DNA from: Penicillium oxalicum
Lineage: Eukaryota > Ascomycota > Eurotiomycetes > Eurotiales > Aspergillaceae
Direction of reading: 5' to 3'
Length of the DNA: 64,000 bases
Assembly (NCBI RefSeq): GCF_001723175.1
Contig: NC_064657.1
Span: 1,240,001-1,304,000, forward strand
The notes below the pieces were generated by a model. That model saw only the letters and a list, made by a program, of their open reading frames with translations. It had not been told where the DNA came from and did no database searches. Of this stretch, positions 60,152 through 64,000 are shown piece after piece (the stretch's first letter is position 1; each line of letters begins with the position of its first letter). A program made the translations under genes and the position numbers.

Positions 60152-60843
60152 ATTGTGCGAATGAGATGTTCGAGAGGAGAAAATATGCAAGTACCCGAAA
60201 CTGGACGGAACCGCCGTTTGATAACTGCCTGCACTGGATCGAGTTCAAATTGGGTATGAGATTTTATGCTGGACAATGCTAGCAGTGTACAACTTCTTAC
60301 AAATCAAACAAGGGAGATTATAAAGCGCTTTCTTCATCACTACCGACAGGCTTGAAGATCATCTCGCCCCACACGCAACGTGGAATCCTTAACCTACGTC
60401 ATTCATTGTAGATCGTCCCCGGCATATCCGGCATGGTTATTTGACTTGATCTACTAAGGTGTCTCGAGAATTCCTAGCCGTCAGTATTCCAATCAGCACT
60501 ATGAGGCCCGCGTCAATGGAGACATCTGTTGAAATTTTTTTTTTTTAAAAAAAAATAAGCACTCTATCTCTATGGGGTATCTGCGGAGAATTGATTTCGA
60601 GGCCGATACCTAATGGAACAGACACACGCACATACGCAGAAGCTGCACTGTAAGTTTCACGAGCAGTCGACTACCACCTGTGGACGTAGGAGGCTTAAAG
60701 ATATATCACAAGAGCTAGCATAGCGGTTCAATCCGGAGCAAGGGTTGTCTATCGTTGCCTTGGTACGTGGAATTGGTAAAGACGAGGCAGTTCTCCTCAA
60801 TCTCAAAGAAGATTCGATACTAGCGTGTATGAAATACACCAGA
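60152..60843. other. Intergenic spacer with A/T homopolymers
   Basis: Lies between the reductase gene and the small GPI-type gene. Holds the tract A3T12A9 at 60532..60555, able to form a hairpin. No coding sequence supported. Confidence 0.6.
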
Positions 60844-61544
60844 TTATTCATAACATTGAACAATGAGCGCAATGAAAGCAGTCATTGCCAAGCTCATCAA
60901 TTGGATGAGTGAAGGGCCCGATGAAGATGTGGCGCCGTTGAAAAGAGGCGTTGCAGTACTTCCGTCTGAAGGGCTCGTCGTGGTCCCAGTCGCTTGACTG
61001 ATGTAAGGGATGGAAGTAGCCGACTGGCCACGGACCGTGGTCATAGAAGACGAAGGCAAGGGAGTGAGTGATCCAGGGGATCCCATGCAGTTAGTGCCAT
61101 GGCAAGTTGGGCTAGAGATAAGAGCAGTGTGGACGGAGCTAACTCTATTGTTTGAGCCAGAGACAGCACCATTGGCACCGCTGGCACCAGGAGAGCCAGA
61201 AGCAGACGAGCCAGACCCAGAGCCTGATAAATTAGTGCCAATAGATTCCGAACCTGAAGCGTCGTAGTTTCGTGCGGCAAGGGCGTACTGGACCGAGTAG
61301 TGACAGAGACCGAGACTACAGGGGTAGAAACAGGAACCGGATTGCACGACCGCCGCGGGACATGCCATGGCACGGGAGTATACTTCCAGTGATGGCGGAG
61401 ATGAGGATCATGATGATGGAAATGGATTGGTGTCGCACTCGGACTGGGGGGCCTCGATGAAGGTGAGGCGCGGTGGGTTCTCGAGGCAAGACCTCCATCA
61501 ATCAGTAACATCGCGAGCACGCATCCTCGAAGTAGGTCTAACAT
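60844..61544 (-). CDS. Small Ser/Gly-rich GPI-type surface protein
   Basis: Proposed exons 61544..61439 and 61382..60844 give 214 aa. The N-terminus MLDLLRGCVLAMLLIDGGLAS is a signal peptide. The main body, in another frame, begins MACPAAVVQSGSCFYPCSLGLC, with Ser/Gly/Thr-rich repeats (SGSGSGSSASGSPGASG) after it. It ends in a hydrophobic tail (IQLMSLAMTAFIALIVQ), the usual GPI signal. The two frames join in phase with an intron of 56 nt (GTGCGA donor, AAG acceptor); I found no other pair of that quality. The donor is weak, so the junction should be treated as tentative. Likely a small cysteine-bearing protein anchored to the membrane or wall, of unknown role. Confidence 0.6.
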
Positions 61545-62181
61545 GGCCGCAAGACAAGAGGCTGGGAGGTGAATGAAACGAGTGAAATCAGCCCAACAGC
61601 TAGAGAGAGAGAGACGAAGGAGCCGAGAAGCAAAACTAAAGATTGAACAAAAGACGCAGGCTTGCGGAGAAAGGCTCAAAAACAGCTGGCCAGGATTGTT
61701 GATATACCTCGAGGGCCATAGCTTGTCTTGAGCGTTGAGACTCCGTTCAGGTCGCCTAAACCCGTATGGGTGTCTCCAGGTGCCCCTGAAAAATGAAGCC
61801 TCAAAATCGATAGCCCAGAGACAACAAGACCCGCATCAAAATCCTCGGCCAGTCCGATTGGGTACGAATGAGGCACTATCAAATAAGCGATCGAACTTGA
61901 GCAGAAGCGGAGAACCTGCTCGTGAGCTTCAACTGCCTGGCGAACGCACGAGGTGATAGTAGCGGACGGGACAGCGCGCCACGTTCCACTGATGGGACGA
62001 CCATGTGCCAGGGGCAACCAATGTTCATGAAGAGCAAATCGATCATGTTTGTTATAAATACAGAATCCACGTCCAGCAGAGAATGGCCGAAAGGAAAAAA
62101 AATCAAGGAAAAGATAGTCGAAGACGTGCCTGGTCGACAGACATTCATCGGTTGACCGTTATTTTCTGAAAAGTTCGAGAG
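61545..62181. other. Divergent intergenic region, 0.64 kb
   Basis: Between the small GPI-type gene (-) and the interrupted Apple-like gene (+). No coding sequence supported. Confidence 0.55.
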
Positions 62182-63468
62182 ATGAGAGCTCCTTGACTAC
62201 ACAGTGCCCTAACGGGCTTGATCGCCGGCCAGGTAGCTGCCATAACTACTCGCGCAGCCTCATCTACACCAGCCTCATCCCCTTCTTCACTTCCTCCTCA
62301 TCTCGCGCTGGAGTGTTATCCCCATCTGGCGACTGCTTCCGTCGCAGTCATATCAACTTCGACTGTGACTCGCACCTATCATGATCGCAATACCGTCGTG
62401 GTCTACTTGACCACACAGGATGTAAACACTATTACTCCCCTGGCGAGGACAGAGCCGGAGACCAGTATGGAGACCCTCACTGTCATCTCTACTGCGCCCG
62501 CATTTACAGACACCTTCTCGACTACATCCACCGACTATGAATAGGTCACTAACACCGCGACTATGCCTCCGGTCACCGTGACTACATACACCACAACCAC
62601 AGTCACGACAGCAACCCAGATCTCCGTTCCTATAGCTGCAGGATTTGTACCGCTCGTAAGCTCGCTGCAAATGCCGACGGCTGTGAAGCGGGACCTCAAT
62701 GACGGCTCCTGTCCCCTTGAGCCTGACGACTACAGGTACACGTCCGCTGTGAAGTGCATGGCGAAGCTCACGATCACACCCACGTCAACTTCGGCCGTCA
62801 CTGCGGTCCCCACCACCAACACCGTCCTCGTACTAGTTGTCGCTGTGACAGTGACCAGTACCTTAACCACAACTTCTGTTGTCGTTCCCAGTGATATTTC
62901 CGTCACTCTAAGCTACAGCACTACCTTGACCCTGGCCACAAGCACAATAGCACCTGCAATCACCAGCACAGCGACAGCGACTCGAACAGTGACGACAACG
63001 ACGACTACGGGTGCAATCTATGCAGCTTGTGCAACAAACAATGTCGCTGGAGGGCAGAATGTTTTTGGGCCAGAGTTTGGCTCCGCCGCTGGAAAATCCG
63101 CCTCCGTACTCTCCCTCGGCAACATGCCTACTAGGCGTATATCCGTCGTGAGTGCCGTCTCGGGTTACGACTGCTGTGTCAAATGCCAGCAAGCAACGAA
63201 TTGTGCCATCACCTTTTACCACCAATTGACGTGTTACATCATTAGCACCGACACCTGCTCATCCTCGAATCATGGCCAGGTCGTAGCCTCAAGTGGAAAC
63301 GGATATGACATCACTAACGGACCACGCAGCACATGGATGCCCGGACCAGGATTAAGAAACCAGTCCTTTCTACGCGCCATCGGCAAATTTGGGTGCACAA
63401 ATCATTGCCAACGCTGCGATCATTGTCCCAGACACAAACATGTGATTATCTCTTCGTGTAAATGTTGA
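62182..63468 (+). pseudogene. Ser/Thr-rich secreted Apple-like protein gene, two in-frame stops
   Basis: The reading frame from ATG 62182 stays intact to 63468 apart from two stops: TGA at 62194..62196 (codon 5) and TAG at 62542..62544. Between them it would read a leader (LTGLIAGQVAA), a Ser/Thr/Val-rich stretch with TVT repeats, a segment like those of fungal secreted proteins (YTSAVKCMAKL), and more Thr-rich sequence. A C-terminal Cys-containing Apple/PAN-like module follows (YDCCVKCQQATNCAITFY, then CYIISTDTC). The expected final cysteine after NGP is an Arg codon, CGC. Both stops could have come from CGA or CAG by C-to-T change. The 3' end of the original gene is uncertain. I describe it as broken; sequencing error is the main alternative. 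Confidence 0.7.
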
Positions 63469-63673
63469 ACAGTTCATGTATTCGACGAATATTCTCCTCT
63501 ACTTGACCCTTGATAAGTGCTTTCTCAGAGTTCAATTGTTCCTCGGATGTAGTGCTGGAGGGGGCTAATTCTCCGCGAAATTCTGGGTTTGACTGGACAA
63601 CAAAGTACCTACTCCTAGGCTTGATAGCCACTGATTTTTGCGACTCAGCGGGGAGATGAACCCACTCGCACAT
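63446..63673 (-). CDS. Hypothetical small protein (tentative)
   Basis: A 75-codon frame with ATG start (MCEWVHLPAESQKSV) and a charged, helix-like C-terminal half (SEEQLNSEKALIKGQVEENI). The composition looks like protein rather than chance, and it is antisense only to the last codons of the interrupted Apple-like gene. No family recognised. The gene might have further exons. Confidence 0.35.
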   Translation of the reverse strand: MCEWVHLPAESQKSVAIKPRSRYFVVQSNPEFRGELAPSSTTSEEQLNSEKALIKGQVEENIRRIHELFNIYTKR

Positions 63674-63814
63674 TGTGATTACTTAGATGTCTAGGCAGTA
63701 CCTGAGATAGCTCACGTTTATCTGCACACTTCACACTCATATCGTATCTTCTGATCGACACACTATGGCCAGCTGAGAAGCGTTGATCTGAATTTTTTTT
63801 TTCACGAGTCCGAA

Positions 63815-64000
63815 ATGACCAGCTCGACCGAGATTCAAAGGTCTAGAATTTACAGTTATAGACCTCCGGTGGTCATTTGGAGCAGGGCTATCAACGCCCC
63901 AATCTTAACGGTTAGAGATAGTCTTAGGAGAATTCAAGACCTCAACCAGCATCAATACCTTGATCGTCGAGTATCTTCGTAAGTTGAGCCTTCAAACGTG
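63815..64000 (+). CDS. Hypothetical protein, first exon at right edge (tentative)
   Basis: ATG 63815 opens a frame MTSSTEIQRSRIYSYRPP to the end of an exon at 63978 (phase 2), where a consensus GTAAGT donor follows. The rest of the gene would lie beyond the window. No family recognised. It is divergent from the small minus-strand frame, ~140 bp apart. Confidence 0.35.

Noticed and set aside
1..64000. Search for tRNA, rRNA, CRISPR, transposase and secondary-metabolite backbone genes
   Set aside because: None seen by eye on either strand. A tRNAscan, RepeatMasker and antiSMASH run would settle this.

Overview
The window is nuclear DNA of a filamentous ascomycete. Short GT-AG introns (about 50-140 nt), intergenic spaces of 0.3-3.6 kb on both strands, and the class I myosin, polo kinase, class IV chitin synthase and Pfa4 proteins all look like Eurotiales (Aspergillaceae). 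The myosin reads closest to Penicillium/Aspergillus MyoA as I remember it. There is no bacterial-type operon, CRISPR array, rRNA, or tRNA that I could recognise. Exon boundaries were worked out by hand from splice sites, reading phase and family conservation.

Layout. 0-2.65 kb: two phosphatase genes on the minus strand, a DCR2-like metallophosphoesterase cut by the window edge and a histidine acid phosphatase. 2.65-6.2 kb: gene-poor DNA with a 23-bp poly-G tract. 6.2-9.8 kb: a GT28-type sterol/lipid glucosyltransferase. 10.2-14.9 kb: a divergent pair, the DHHC palmitoyltransferase pfa4 (-) and a MutL homologue of the PMS1/MLH2 type (+). 15.3-21.6 kb: a divergent pair of surface proteins, a kelch-repeat type I membrane protein (-, with a GC-AG intron) and a large Ser/Thr-rich GPI-type glycoprotein (+). 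22-31.5 kb: five genes in one direction (EthD-like, DUF1295/steroid-reductase-like membrane protein, GNAT acetyltransferase, NAD-dependent epimerase-like, DHA-type MFS transporter). 32.3-35.8 kb: polo kinase plkA (-). 37.8-38.7 kb: OPA3-like mitochondrial protein. 40.6-44.9 kb: myosin I myoA. 45.7-50 kb: a beta-flanking-type small protein and a WD40 protein (both -). 51.7-55.4 kb: class IV chitin synthase (-). 57.2-60.2 kb: alpha/beta hydrolase (+) and medium-chain reductase (-). 60.8-63.5 kb: a small GPI-type protein (-) and a Ser/Thr-rich Apple-like gene (+) broken by two in-frame stop codons. The right edge holds two tentative small genes.

Function. The strongest theme is polarised growth and cell surface: MyoA (actin patches, endocytosis), PlkA (mitosis), class IV chitin synthase, Pfa4 (in yeast the palmitoyltransferase of the class IV homologue Chs3), and several wall or GPI proteins. 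The two phosphatases at the left edge each have a CACGTG E-box upstream, which would fit phosphate-responsive control. I see no clear undescribed multi-gene system. The most unusual items are the glucosyltransferase with a hexapeptide-repeat insert and a VPS13/ATG2-C-like tail, the twice-interrupted Apple-like gene, the GC-AG intron, and a perfect 10-bp-arm inverted repeat.
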